From Strigops habroptila (Eukaryota > Chordata > Aves > Psittaciformes > Psittacidae): a stretch of DNA of 64,000 bases. The DNA lies in the NCBI RefSeq assembly GCF_004027225.2, contig NC_044301.2:19510098-19574097 (forward strand). The letters run 5' to 3'. Under the pieces are notes generated by a model. It was not told the DNA's origin. It did not search any database and worked only from the letters and a program-made list of their open reading frames with translations. Shown here piece after piece: positions 36,908 through 48,889 of the stretch (positions are counted from its first letter, which is position 1; the number at the start of each line of letters is the position of its first letter). The position numbers and the translations under genes were made by a program.

Positions 36908-37475
36908 TGTCGTGGTTTGAGCCCAGCCGGTAACTTGGAACCACGCAGCAGCTCGCTCACTCCCCCCCATCTTCCTCCCCCTGCTCCCGGAGGGATGGGG
37001 AGGAGAATCGGAAGAATATGACTCCCACGGGTTGAGATAAGAGCAGTCCAGTAACTAAGGTATAATACAAAACCACTACTGCTACCACCAATGATAATAA
37101 TGATAAGGGAAATAACAAGGGGAGAGGATACAATTGCTCACCAGCCGCTGACCGATACCCAGCCCGACCCGAGCAGTGATCTGGGCCTTCCGGGTAAATC
37201 CCCCCGGTTTATATACTGGGCATGACGTGCCATGGTATGGAATATCCCTTTGGCTAGTTTGGGTCAGGTGTCCTGTCTCTGCTTCCTCCTGGCTTCCCCT
37301 CCTCCCTGGCAAAGCATGAGACTGAGAAAGTCCTTGGTCAGAGTAAACATTACTTAGCAACAACTAAAAACATCGGTGTTATCAGCGTTGTTCCCAGGCT
37401 GAAAGTTAAAAAACACAGCACTGCACCAGCTACTAAGAAGGAGAAAAAATGACTTCCATAGCTGAACCCAGGACA
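36908..37475 (-). mobile_element. 3' LTR of provirus B
   Basis: 568-bp short-subtype LTR with TGTC/GACA ends and a TATATAA box at about 37209-37215 (- strand). It is the arm counterpart of 56954-57521. Confidence 0.94.
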
Positions 37476-37927
37476 GTATCCACCCCTTATTCCATACCAT
37501 TCATGTCATGCTAAGATCCCACATCTCTCAACACACCATCGCCCCATCCCATATGTACACATATATATGCACCCACACCCACACAAAAAGAGAAAGATAT
37601 CATTCCCTAGTCCATGGACCAATCCCTATAAAGATGCTGAATTCATCCAGTCCATGATGTCAGGCTCCATCTCTTGTAATAGTCTTTCAGGGCAGGAGGG
37701 ACGGTGTGTAGTGTTGGGTTGTTGCCTGCTGATGACACCGCCAAACTCATCTGGTCACTGCAGAACTCGTCTGGTTTCCCCAAACTTCATTCTTTGTTGA
37801 GGTGATGATTGGAGGGAAGTCAGGGTCAGTTGCTGGCGACCTGAAGATATCTAGCTGGTGGGCTATAAAAGTGTTATAGAGCAGGCAACAGCGTACAATT
37901 GAGTTCATTGGCTGTTTTCCCCCAAAA

Positions 37928-38810
37928 TCAAATCCCCTTGAGGGACACATGGACTTTCCCATCTTCCCGCATTACCCACCAAGTATATCCAGGTCCCTGA
38001 ACAAAAGCAACCCCACGAGTGGGTTTGCCTTTACCTGAAGCAGGAATAACCCAGACTGTCTTCCCCAACAAGTTCTTTAGGTGCACCACAGGAACTTTAG
38101 CCCCCTCTACAGTACGTAAAAGTTCTGATGGGGCTGGGCCAGCCCTGTTGGCAGATCCCCTACTGTTGACCAACCAGGTGGCTTTTGGTAAATGTGTATC
38201 CCAGTGTTTGAAAGTCTCACCACCCATTGCTCTCAGTGTAGTTTTTAACAGCCCATTGTACCATTCGATTTTCCCAGAGGCGGGTGCATGTTAGGGGATG
38301 TGATATACCCACTCAATGCCATGCTCTTTGGCCCAAGTGTCTATAAGGTTGTTCCAGAAATGAGTCCCATTGTCTGACTCAATTCTCTCTGGGGTGCCGT
38401 GTTGCCACAAGACTTGTTTCTCAAGGCCCAGGATAGTGTTGCAGGCAGTGGCGTGGGGCACAGCGTATGTTTCCAGCCATCTGGTGGTTGCTTCCACCAT
38501 GGTAAGCACATAGCGCTTGCCTTGGCGGGTCGGTGGGAGTGTGATATAGTCAATCTGCCAGGCCTCCCCATACTTGTACTTCAGCCATCGTCCTCCATAC
38601 CAGAGAGGCTTTAACTGCTTGGCTTGCTTAATTGCAGCACGTTACACATTCGTGAATAACCTGGGCAATAGTGTCCATTGTTAAGTCCACCCCTCGATCA
38701 CGAGCCCATCTATATGTTCCATGTCTGCCTTGATGGCCTGAGGTGTCATGGGCCCACTGGGCCAAAAATAATTCACCCTTATGTTGCCAATCTAAGTCCA
38801 TCTGAGCCAC
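37928..38810 (-). pseudogene. pol: Integrase remnant of provirus B
   Basis: Mirror copy of the integrase at 55619-56501. The zinc-finger His and Cys residues are largely present, but the frame breaks just after the CVTCC block (38628). The catalytic Asp (QIDYI) and SDNGTHF blocks are present, followed by a TAA at about 38291-38293 before the Glu region. The C-terminal part is open at 37928-38227. The same lesions occur in the right arm, so they predate the duplication. Confidence 0.9.
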
Positions 38811-38816
38811 TTCAAT

Positions 38817-39347
38817 CTAAGCAGCTTTATCCACTTGCTGGTTGTTCTGGTGTTCCTCAGTGGCCCGACTCTTGGGTACATGAGCATCTATGTGGCGTAC
38901 CTTCACCACCAGGTTCTGCACCCCAGCAGCGATATCTTGCCACAATGCAGCAGCCCAGATGGGTTTCCCTCTGCATTGCCAGTTGCTCTGATTCCATTGC
39001 TACAACCACCCCCACAGGGCATTTGCCACCATCCATGAGTCAGTAGAGAGATAAAGTACTGGCCATTTTTCTCCTTCAGCAATGTCCAAGGGCAGCTGGA
39101 TGGCTTTCACCTCTGCAAACTGACTCCATTCACCCTCTCCTTCAGCAGTTTCTGCAACTTGTCTCAGGGGACTCCACACAGCTGCCTTCCATCTCTGATG
39201 CTTTCCCACAATACAGCAGGACCCATCAGTAAACAAGGCATATTGCTTCTCACTCTCTGACAGTTCATTATATGGTGGGGCCTCTTCAGCACTCATCACC
39301 TCCTCTTCTGGTGACATCCCAAAATCTTTGCCCTCTGGCCAGTCCAT
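38817..39347 (-). pseudogene. pol: RNase H of provirus B
   Basis: The four acidic catalytic positions are recognisable (FTDGS, FAEVKAI, LSTDSW and the late NNQQVDKAA block). Unlike the right arm, the frame here is interrupted near 39000 because TGG and CAG codons have mutated (GTTGTAGCAATGG), giving a stop. RNase H would remove the RNA strand during reverse transcription. Confidence 0.87.
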
Positions 39348-39386
39348 GATGACTTCTACAATTCCTGGACGACTGGGATTTCCTAT

Positions 39387-40490
39387 TCAAGCTCGTTGTG
39401 TAATTAGTGCAGCCCACTTACTCCATGTAGCATCAGTTGCATGATGTGGAGAGGAGACCCCGCCTTTGAACATCCAGCCCAGCACAGGCAACCGGCGTGC
39501 CAGGAGGAGCTGTGCTTCAGTTCCAATCACTTCTGAAGCAGCTCGAACCCCTTCATAGGCTGCCAGTATCTCTTTTTCAGTGGGAGTATAGCTGACCTCG
39601 GATCCTTTGAATCCCCGACTCCAAAAGCCAAGGGGTCGACCTCGAGTCTCCCCTGGAGCTTTCTGCCAGACGCTCCAGGTAGGACCATCCTCCCCGGCTG
39701 AGGTGTAAAGCACATTTTCCAAATCTTGCGCGGCCTGGACTGGTCCAAGGGCTACTGCATGAACTTTCTCTCGTTTAATTTGTTGAAAAGCTTGTTGTTG
39801 CTCAGGGCCCCATTTGAAATCATTCTTCTTCTGGGTCACGTGATAGAGAGGGCTTACAATTGAACTGTAATTTGGGATGTGCATTCTCCAGAACCCCACA
39901 ACACCTAAGAAAGCTTGTGTTTCTTTCTTGTTAGTTGGTGGAGACATTGCTATTATCTTGTTGATCACATCTGTGGGGTCCTGGCGACATCCATCTTGCC
40001 ATTTTATTCCCAAAAATTGAATCTCCTGTGCAGGTCCCTTGACCTTACTCCGTTTTATGGCAAAACCGGCCTTCAGCAGGATTTGCATTATCTTCCTCCC
40101 TTTCTCAAAACCTTCTTCCGCTGTATCACCCCACACGATGATGTCATCAATGTATTGCAGGTGTTCTGGAGCTTGCCGCTGTTCCAGTGCAGTCTGGATC
40201 AATCCATGGCAGATGCTAGGGCTGTGTTTCCACCCCTGGGGCATTCGGCTCCAAGTGTACTGGACACCCCTCCAAGTTAAATCGAACTGTGGCCTGCATT
40301 CTGCTGCCAAAGGGATTGAGAAAAATGCATTGGCAATGTCAATTGTGGCATACCACTTGGCTGCCTTTGACTCCAGTTCATCGATGCCAACAAGTGGGCA
40401 TATAATGATGGTGCGCTCCGTGTAAGTTCCCGTCACATGGGTCGTGTACTGGGGATCCCCAGGACAGGGATATCCTCTAGTGTTTAGCAA
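39387..40490 (-). pseudogene. pol: Reverse transcriptase of provirus B, long open frame
   Basis: A 367-codon open frame. Its first roughly 35 codons are out-of-frame gag and flank. From about codon 36 it is RT, with the first Asp block (TIDIANAFFSIPL), the catalytic YIDD box (40143-40154, - strand), the FLG block and the connection domain leading towards RNase H. The N-terminal fingers are missing, so it is not a complete enzyme. It is the longest pol frame in the window. It differs from the right arm mainly before the YIDD box (40180-40386). Confidence 0.9.
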
Positions 40491-41104
40491 CAGTAATACT
40501 TAATGTTTCTATATAAAGCTTTCCAGATCTATGTCAGTGTGCTTAAGGAAAGGCAGAAATGTGCTGTAGGAACTGCTGCACAGAGATATAGAGAAACATG
40601 CCCCAGGTCAAACAGAGAAACACATGCAGAACCCAGGTGTCCCAACTCCATGAGTGGTGTCCCATATATCGGGTCTAAGCCATGCAAAGGAGCATGCCTA
40701 TATTGATTTGTGAACTTGAGTTCATAGTCTGTATGCCAAGATGTAGGCACAGTATGCTTAGAGCCCTCCCCAGTCGCAGTGCATCAAACCCCACTCACAG
40801 TACCTACCTCCTCACTACCCAACAGAGACATTGTCCCCATCATACACAAAGTGACAGCAGCTGCTAGTAACGGACACCACTCAGAATATGAAAACAGGCA
40901 CCCATAGGACCCATGCCCTCCATTTTGAAAACATAAGTTGAATAGTTTAATTTAAAAAAAAAAATGCAATGTACCCCCCCATTCTCAATGATTTCAACAT
41001 TCACTTACTAGCAGATATTTCAATCCATGGGGAGTTTTATGCCTGGCAATTTTTTTTAGATCTTTGGTCATCTTCCTCTCTAGCCTTTGGGTTAAACAGC
41101 TTAA
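40450..41104. other. Unique spacer sequence
   Basis: No gene recognised. It begins at the truncated gag end of provirus B. Confidence 0.5.
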
Positions 41105-42150
41105 AATCATAGAATCATAGAATAGTTAGGGTTGGAAAGGACCTTAAGATCATCTAGTTCCAAGCCCCCTGCCAAGGGCAAGGATGCCTCACACTAGACC
41201 ATGTCACCCAAGGCTCTGTCCAACCTGACCTTGAACACTGCCAGGGATGGAGCATTTACCACTTCCCTGGGCAACCTGTTCCAGTGCCTCACCACCCTCA
41301 CAGTAAAGAAATTCTTCCTTATATGTAACCTGAACTTCCCCTGTTTTAGTTTAAACCCATTACCCCTTGTCCTATCACTACAGTCCCTGATGAGGAGTCC
41401 CTCCCCAGCATCCTTGTAGGTCCCCTTCAGATAATGGAAGGCTGCTATGAGGTCTCCATGCAGCCTTCTCTTCTCCAGGCTGAACAGCCCCAACTTTCTC
41501 AGCCTGTCTTCATACGGGAGGTGCTCCAGCCCCCTTATCATCCTCGTGGCCTCCTCTGGACTTGCTCCAACAGCTCCATGTCCTTCTTATGTTGACGACA
41601 CCAGAACTGCACACAGTACTCCAAGTGGGGTCTCACGAGAGCAGAGCAGAGGGGCAGGATCACCTCCTTCAACCTGCTGGTCATGCTTCTTTTGATGCAG
41701 CCCAGGATACGGTTGGCTTTCTGGGCCACGAGAGCACATTGAAGCTGGTTCATGTTCAGTTTCTCATCGACTAGCACCCCCAAGTCCTTCTCCTCATGGC
41801 TGCTCTGAATCACATCCAGACAATTCTTTATTCACTGAGTGGTCCATCCATCAAATTGATGTTTCTCCAGTTTAGAGACAAGGATGTCATGTCGGACAGT
41901 GTCAAATGCTTTGCACAAGTCCAGGTAGATGACGTCAACTGCTCTGTCCCTATCCATGAGTTCTGTAGCCCCATCATAGAAGGCCACCAAATTGGTCAGA
42001 CAGGATTTCCCCTTAGTGAAGCCATGTTGGCTGTCACCAACCACCTTGTTGCTTTTCATGTGCCTTAGCATGCTTTCCAGGAGAATCTGCTCCAAGATTT
42101 TGCCAGGCACAGAGGTGAGACTGACTGGTCTGTAGTTAATCATCTCCCTT
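41105..42150 (-). mobile_element. CR1 LINE, antisense, internally deleted
   Basis: Starts with the inverted CR1 tail (ATCATAGAATCATAGAATAG). Reading antisense, it holds the C-terminal ORF2 blocks (41194-41813) and, beyond a junction near 41820, an RT piece (41832-42173) with the [14 protein letters not shown] and [11 protein letters not shown] blocks. The RT middle, including the catalytic ADD box, is missing between them. A frameshift separates 41541 from 41538. Confidence 0.92.
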
Positions 42151-43578
42151 GATGAAGTTAATGAGTACATCACACCCTTATCTGAATTCTATCTACTGGG
42201 AAGGAATCCAGCACAGCACCTAAGTTAAGGCTGGCTATGTAAAACTCTACCCTTAATTTCTGCCCCATGTAAAACTTCACATTGCCCCAGTCTATGTCCT
42301 CAATCTTTGCTCTTCATGTTGCTCTTACCTTCTTTTTTGCTACGCAATTATCTGTGCAGATATGAACTACCTGAGTAAATCTGAAAGGCCCCTCCCATAC
42401 CTGGAATTATATTCCTCCTAAATACCAACTTCTATCCTTCTGAAGGAGAACCTAATCCATTTAGATAACTTATCCTTACTGGTTATTCCAAAAAGACCTA
42501 AGTTTTGTTTACATGTTTACCTGTGAGCTTTGAAAACAGATAGTCCTTTCTCAAGAGTCTGAAATTACTCCAGAAATACTAAATAAATAAGTACACCATT
42601 AAAGAAATAATAATTTAAAGGCAGACAATTTTAAGTTTAAATTCACATCAAAATACATCATTAATTTCATTGTAACACTGTGGCTAAGCAAAAATTAAAA
42701 TTGTTTGCATTATGAAACAGGTGTAAAATATGTGCATTAATTACATACCATGGCAGCCTGATTCTAAATTATAACAACTTGATAGCCATATTAAAAGAGT
42801 TTTTTTATCATGCCTATAAACATAAATCAGTTTTGAAGCTGTAATATGTAAACATACAGACACACACAAATGCACACATAGCTACCTGCGGTATGACCCA
42901 AATTATTGCACCTTGGGCAGGAGGACAGTGAGGATGGGCAAGACACCCATACTTTTTGTTTGCATAAACCTCACATACTGCAGTCATGGCCCTTATGTAT
43001 TTGTTAACACATTTTTTTTAGTGACAGGAATGTGCACATATTTGTAACAAATAGATTTAGAAGCACTTTTTTTTTTAAATTTATAAATCTCTTACATGTG
43101 GTCAATACTCCTCAAACATGTAATATTCATGCAACTAAACAGATTCATATATAGTATTTTGATGACCTGATTATGTGCCAGAGCTTGCATATACACACAC
43201 ACACAAAATGAAGATAAGGCAGATTCTTTCGTCAAAGATGTATTTGAGATTAATGGCAAGCTGGCAGACTGAATGGGTTCCACTGCACTGAGGCAATTAC
43301 TGTAGTAGGTAAAGCAAGTGATAAAGAATTATTTAGTACGAGGCTGATATTCATTAATCTCTTTTTAAAAACCATGTTAAGGTTGTTTAAAGTACTGTAG
43401 TTCTTCTCTGCATTCAGCTAATCATGATTTTTTTTCCAGGTCTTCTAAGCTAATTCTAATATTTGAAAGGGAGTTTTATTAGTTTTCAGCCCAAAATCTA
43501 GAAATCAATTTATCTGACTGAACAAGCATTATATGAAAGAAAATACTTCCTCCTATTTCAGGCTATTTCTTAAATGCC
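42151..43578. other. Unique AT-rich spacer sequence
   Basis: No gene recognised. A short (AC)n lies near 43193-43205. Confidence 0.55.
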
Positions 43579-44211
43579 TGTCATGGTTTAAGCCCATAAG
43601 CCCAGCTGGTAACTCAGAACCACGCAGCCGCTCGCTCACTCCTTCCCCTTCTTCCTCCCCTGCTCCCGGAGGGATGGGGAGGAGAATCGAATGAATGTAA
43701 ATCCTACAGGTTGAGATAAGAACAGTCCAGTAACTAAGGTATAATACAAAACTACTACTGCTACCACCAATAATAATAATGATAAGGGAAATAACAAGGG
43801 GAGAGAATAGAAAACTAATAGGGGAAAGGAAAAGAAAACAATAAACACAAGTGATGCATAATACAATTGCTCACTACCCACCAACTGATACCCAGCCCAA
43901 CCTGAGCAGCGATCTGGGCCTTCCAGGTAACTCCCCCCAGTTTATATACTGGGCATGATGTGCTGTGGTATGGAATACCCCTTTGGCTAGTTTGGGTCAG
44001 GTGTCCTGTCTCTGCTTCCTCCCAGCTTCTTGTGCCCCTCCTCACCGGCAGAGAATGAGACTGAAAAGTCCTTGATTGGAGTAAGCATTACTTAGCAACA
44101 ACTAAAACCACCAGTGTGTTATCAGCATTGTTCTCAGGCTAAAGTCGAAAACACAGCACTGCACCAGCTACTAGGAAGGAGAAAAAACCTGCTACAGCTG
44201 AACCCAGGACA
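43579..44211 (-). mobile_element. Solo ERV-L LTR, long subtype
   Basis: 633-bp antisense LTR with TGTC and GGACA ends. It includes the roughly 70-bp segment around 43805-43860 that the short subtype lacks. Flanks ATGCC (43574-43578) and ATGCT (44212-44216) are a 5-bp target duplication with one change. Confidence 0.92.
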
Positions 44212-45189
44212 ATGCTAGATAGAATATTCCAGTGGAAGAAGAATTGTCTTTCACATCATCTATCTTCAGTTTCAAACTGTATCTCCAATAAAAACAGCAT
44301 TGTGAAAATAAGTCCATGAGTTAACTTTATTCTTTGTGATTGTTACTGCTTCTCAGTAGCAGACAATCAAGGCAGTCAAAATTTTCACAGTCATTGTTGC
44401 CTTCTAACAAACAATTTAAAAACAAATTTCCTAGACAACAACTTACTGACATACATAACACAGGGCTCTCTCCTGCCTTCTCAATACCAATTACAGGGCC
44501 CCTTTCTTACTTGAAATGCCTCTAATATCATGATCAAGTGTAAGTAAACAAAACATCAAGACTGAACAAAATCCAAAAACTATTATTGCAAGGAAAAAAT
44601 CCCAACTTGATTTTGTTTTTTTAAATCAGCTCAACAAGAGAAAAAAAACCCAAAAAACAACAAAACCCCAAAACAATATATTTTGTCCTTCAATGATGCT
44701 TTAAACAACTGGCACAAACAGATAGATATGTCAACACAACTATTTCTTATCATTGCACCCTCTCCTCACACATATTCACCCCAGCATCACGCCTCTGCTC
44801 TAATTAATGAGTTTGTCCTTGCTAAGGAACACGCGAAGGCTCTCCTTTTGTTTAGGACAGGTTGGTTTAATAGGAAAGGTCTTGAAAAGGATTGCCATGG
44901 AATGCACACAGCCTGTGTAAAACTACACAGGCTCTTCTCAGGAATGAGATTGGGATGGTGGAAAGCAGATGCAGATCTTGAGAGGCAGACACTGAACTCT
45001 TTGTCCGGTTCATCCCATTCAGCCAAGCAAAGCAGGCAGTGCACTTCTGCCACCTGAGCTCAGGGAATCCTGATGCAAGATTCAGACAGCAGGTGCAGGA
45101 GAAGGCTAAAGAATGCTGCACTAGAGATCCTGTGTGGAGGACTGTTTAAGCCTGGATAACAAGGACAAAAGACTGGATCTATGCTTTCT
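44212..45189. other. Unique spacer sequence with A/C-rich tract
   Basis: An A/C-rich tract lies at 44637-44676. Otherwise nothing is recognised. Confidence 0.5.
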
Positions 45190-45450
45190 GCAGATTGGTA
45201 CAGAGCAAAGAGCAAAAGCAGGACATTGCCTCTTGTCCTGTCACTGGGGACCAGAGAAAAGATCCTTGCTCTGACTTCTTTGCACCCTTCCTTCAGGTAT
45301 TTGAAGGTACATTGATAGATCCCCCAAGCCTTCTCCAGGCTGAACAATCCCATCTCTCTCAGAGAAGTGATGCTCCAATCCCTTAATTATCTTAATGCCC
45401 CTTCATTGGACTCTCTCCAGCAGCTCCATCCCTTGCCTACACTATTGGCA
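45190..45450 (-). mobile_element. Old diverged CR1 LINE fragment
   Basis: Antisense similarity to the CR1 ORF2 C-terminus, with blocks meaning LFSLEKAWG and FKYLKEG and the CTCTCCAGCAGCTCCATCCC end. It has clearly more changes than the other CR1 copies and no 3' tail, so it is an older insertion. Confidence 0.75.
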
Positions 45451-48400
45451 AACACAAGAAGGGGAGAATTCATGATGCTAGAAAAGTTGTTACGACAAAT
45501 TAAACATGGTAATGTTACCCATATAAGGTGAAATCACCTGTGAATTTATTCATATTCATCAAGAGTGCTTGCCAAACCACAGCACCAGACGATTACGTTT
45601 TCTGTGTGAACCAAATCATTTACAAAAAAGCTATTTTAAACACTGCTTATAAAAATTTCCAATATTTTCATGTCCCAATACCTATCAAGTTGGGCTCCCT
45701 CAGTACCCTTAGTCAAATGATATCAGCCTCGGAATGAGAGAAAGATTTTAACAAATACATTTTAGAAATCTCAAAGTGATTAAAGTAGTTTTTCTATGCA
45801 TAGTAATGAGGTGGTTTTCAGGTTTGCTCTTAAAGGGCTCAAAGCAAGTTTTAAGATGTGATCTCAGAGCTAAAAGTGACATGCCCACTGGAAAGCTGGT
45901 AGTGTTCCCTTTACATTATAATGCAGAATCCTAATGTTTCTAACCTAGTGGATTTTAAAATACCTGACTTTAAACTCATCATTACCACTAAAATTGACTC
46001 TAGGCAGCAGGCCAAAGTACTTTAGTTGGAAATTCCACTTGAGGAAAGTGGAAAATATTTACTAGTATGGCATTTTAAAAGACCAAGTAAAGAAAAAATA
46101 ATCATTTAAAGGCAGAGCTGAAGGTTAAGAATAATCCTAAATGACAATAGCAGAGTCATCACTCACTAAAGGAGCCAAAAGTATTTGATAATCATTTTTT
46201 CATGTGGCTGTGTAATTAGCACTATTTGTCTGCTACACAGGTATTAAGTATTTATGCTAGAGAGAGGTATCCCTGTGCAACTACACGTAAAATATACTCA
46301 CTCCCAAGATTCAAAAGAATTGCAAAAATTCTTGTTGCTAGAATTAGTTATACTTTCTTGGTAGAATTTTGGTATCCTGTATTTAAAAGGGATTTCTTGA
46401 AAATGCTGAAAAACTAAAATAAGAAAAACCTAAAAGATCCTAAAAAACCCCAGGACAACTACAGGCTTTTAGGTCTAGCTGTCAAGGTCAACTGATATCA
46501 TTAGACTTACATGAATAAGTTACAGTAAGGAAATCATGTTAGGAAATATGGGTCAAGTCATCATGCAGTAATAAAGCTGTTACCTCCAGACTCAGTTTTT
46601 GAAATATTCTTTAAAATCTGCCATAGTTTAGTATTTCTAACATTAGAGTCATAATTGAACAATGAAGTATGCAAAGATTTATAAAGGACCACTTAAATAT
46701 TTATTCAGATGTTTCAAACAAAAAAACTCCACAAACCTCCCAAAAAAACCCCATCAACATGCAAATCCAAATATCTCAGTTTAGTTCACAACCATTTTCT
46801 CCCTAACCACCGACAGCTGGAGGGAAGAAAAAAATAAGCCTTATGCTTAGGCATACTGAAATAGCCAGGATAAAGAGATTCTTAAACGTCTATGTGGGTA
46901 CAAGTGTAGACCTGGACCTGATATGACCACTACAGCAAAAACACAAGGACCAAAGAGACAAAAAAGAATAAATCCCTTGTAAATATGAATTACAGTGCCA
47001 AATTCAGACAAGGTGGTGAAGTGACATAATCAAGTAGATACAGCACTAAACCTAGGGCACTCAGTTACTACCATCACAAACTCAGTATAAAAATTAGGTT
47101 GCAACATTCTCAAATGTATATTCTCATTTACAGTTTAGGGAGGCATTTTCAAAGCACTCTGTGTTGGCGTAACTACTCCCACTGAAGTCACAAGGACCTT
47201 AACAATTGATTTCTAAGGAAGCAGGGTTAGGCTGAGCACTTTTGAAATCCCACTGTAAATGGTTTACATGGAGAGAACCTGAGCGTGTATGGCATGCTTA
47301 GGATTATAAACACCTCCAAGGGCTTAAAAAAAAATAAATTATTAGATACAAAGTGCTTGGTATACACTCAGTAAGAGCTTGCAGAAACCCTTGGACATTC
47401 AAACCTGCTTAGCTAAGAAGGACAATGTGCACAGATAAACTAGGCCCCATTTTTAAATAACTGCTGCTCATATGAACAAACTGGTAGTTAAAGATTATTA
47501 AAAGACAGCTACAGGAAGACAGCCAAGAGACACTTCCCCACAGATCTTCCCCAAGGACACCATCCCCACAGATCTTCATTCCCTCTTGCCTATTCCCAGC
47601 TCAAACACTCCTCGGTCCATCTTGAAAATTCACATTTCAGCTCTAGCTTCTTTCTTACGCTCTCACTCCTGTATGGGGTAGACAGAGCAGCACTGCCTGC
47701 AGAAGCAGCCACAGTCAAACAACCCTGAAAGAAGGACAGGAAAAAATATGCTAGTGCACCATATTGCCTGGCCATGGTGTGGGTTAAGCAGGGATGCAGC
47801 CACAGCTCAAAAGATTCAGACATATACAGAAAGATGCTGAATACTCTAAAATTAGGTATCAGAAATGCTGACATTGTTTTAGTCAATCACAGCAATTAGC
47901 TGAACTGGTCTACCTTCTTTGTACGATTTTATTTTTGCACTTTTAAAGACAAGTTTAGTATGGAAGCACATGTACAATTGTTCTATAGGTTGCTCATATA
48001 TGTAGGCTTTCAAATAATAGTTGGATCTCTTTTTCAGAAACTAAATACAGTGGAAGCCATTTAAATGAATAATGCATTTTTTTTAATGGAACAGCAAAGT
48101 AATATAAGTGGGGCATGTTAATTCCCAGGCATGTGAAATTTATTGTCACTTAGGTGCCCACTGGGAATAATTTATGCATCCTTGATTAAGAAAATATTTT
48201 TAATTTGAATTTGCATATTTTACTCATTACAACTAACCTTGACACAGTCTTTTTTGGAGGTGCCATGCCCTCAGGTGGGAGTTTACAAAACGTCCACTTA
48301 GAAGGAAGAAATAATGAAACAAAGATGCACATGTGTTTTCTAACAAGAAAAATAATGTGTGTCCTGGACAGCATACACTTTGGCTCACACTTTGTCTAGT

Positions 48401-48889
48401 ACAATCAAAACTAGGTTAGATTTCATTCTTCCTTCTTTAAAGGAGACCTTTATTTAAGTGCTTGAAATCAAGCTAATCCAAGGATAGTATGGTAAATTCC
48501 AGCACAAGATGACAATTTAAACAAATTGAAAAAAAACCAAAACCAAACCCCAAAACAAAACCACAAAATCACAAGGGTCAAATGGTCAAATCGAGAAAGA
48601 AAGAAAAAAATTTCAATAAAATTAATCCTGTCATCATCTGCCATTACAACAAACTACATGCACCAGTGAACAGTTTCTGGAAAAGCATTCAGTCTTCACA
48701 GCTTGCTTCCGGCAGGTGCAGCAACTGTGAAATTCTGAGATTTATAAAAACAGATTTTAAAACTGTTCTCATTAAACCACAGTCAAAATCAACATGAAAA
48801 CTCTGGTTTCTAAAACATTCAGAAGCACATACAATAATGAAGTTTTTAAGAAAAAAAAGATACTGCCATTTATGCCTCAAATGTGGTAA
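45451..48889. other. Unique AT-rich spacer sequence
   Basis: No gene recognised. A/C-rich tracts lie at 46719-46753 and 48525-48570. The centre of symmetry of the palindrome is at about 47215, with no special sequence there. Confidence 0.55.

Larger units (their letters stand above)
32129..40177 (+). repeat. Left arm of large inverted repeat
   Basis: About 8.05 kb whose reverse complement recurs at 54252-62303. The two coordinates of any matched base add up to 94429-94432 along the whole arm, so only a few 1-bp indels separate the arms, mostly in homopolymers (near 35775 and 34115). Sampled blocks differ by isolated substitutions only, well above 99 % identity by eye, except in the 3' end of the solo LTR. 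Inner homology continues at lower identity to about 40386. Confidence 0.95.
36908..40449 (-). mobile_element. ERV-L-like provirus B, 5'-truncated, antisense
   Basis: In its own direction: short gag piece (40449-40382), RT, RNase H, integrase, 3' untranslated region (37927-37476) and 3' LTR (37475-36908). The 5' LTR, leader, most of gag and protease are missing. The gag piece joins RT directly at the GAACTGGAGTC block (about 40375-40386), a deletion of about 1.2 kb compared with C. Everything from 36908 to about 40177 is also in the right arm. Confidence 0.93.

Noticed and set aside
47590..47886. 98-codon frame near the palindrome centre
   Set aside because: No recognised domain and no supporting context. 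The position near the centre is coincidental, as the centre shows no symmetry of its own.
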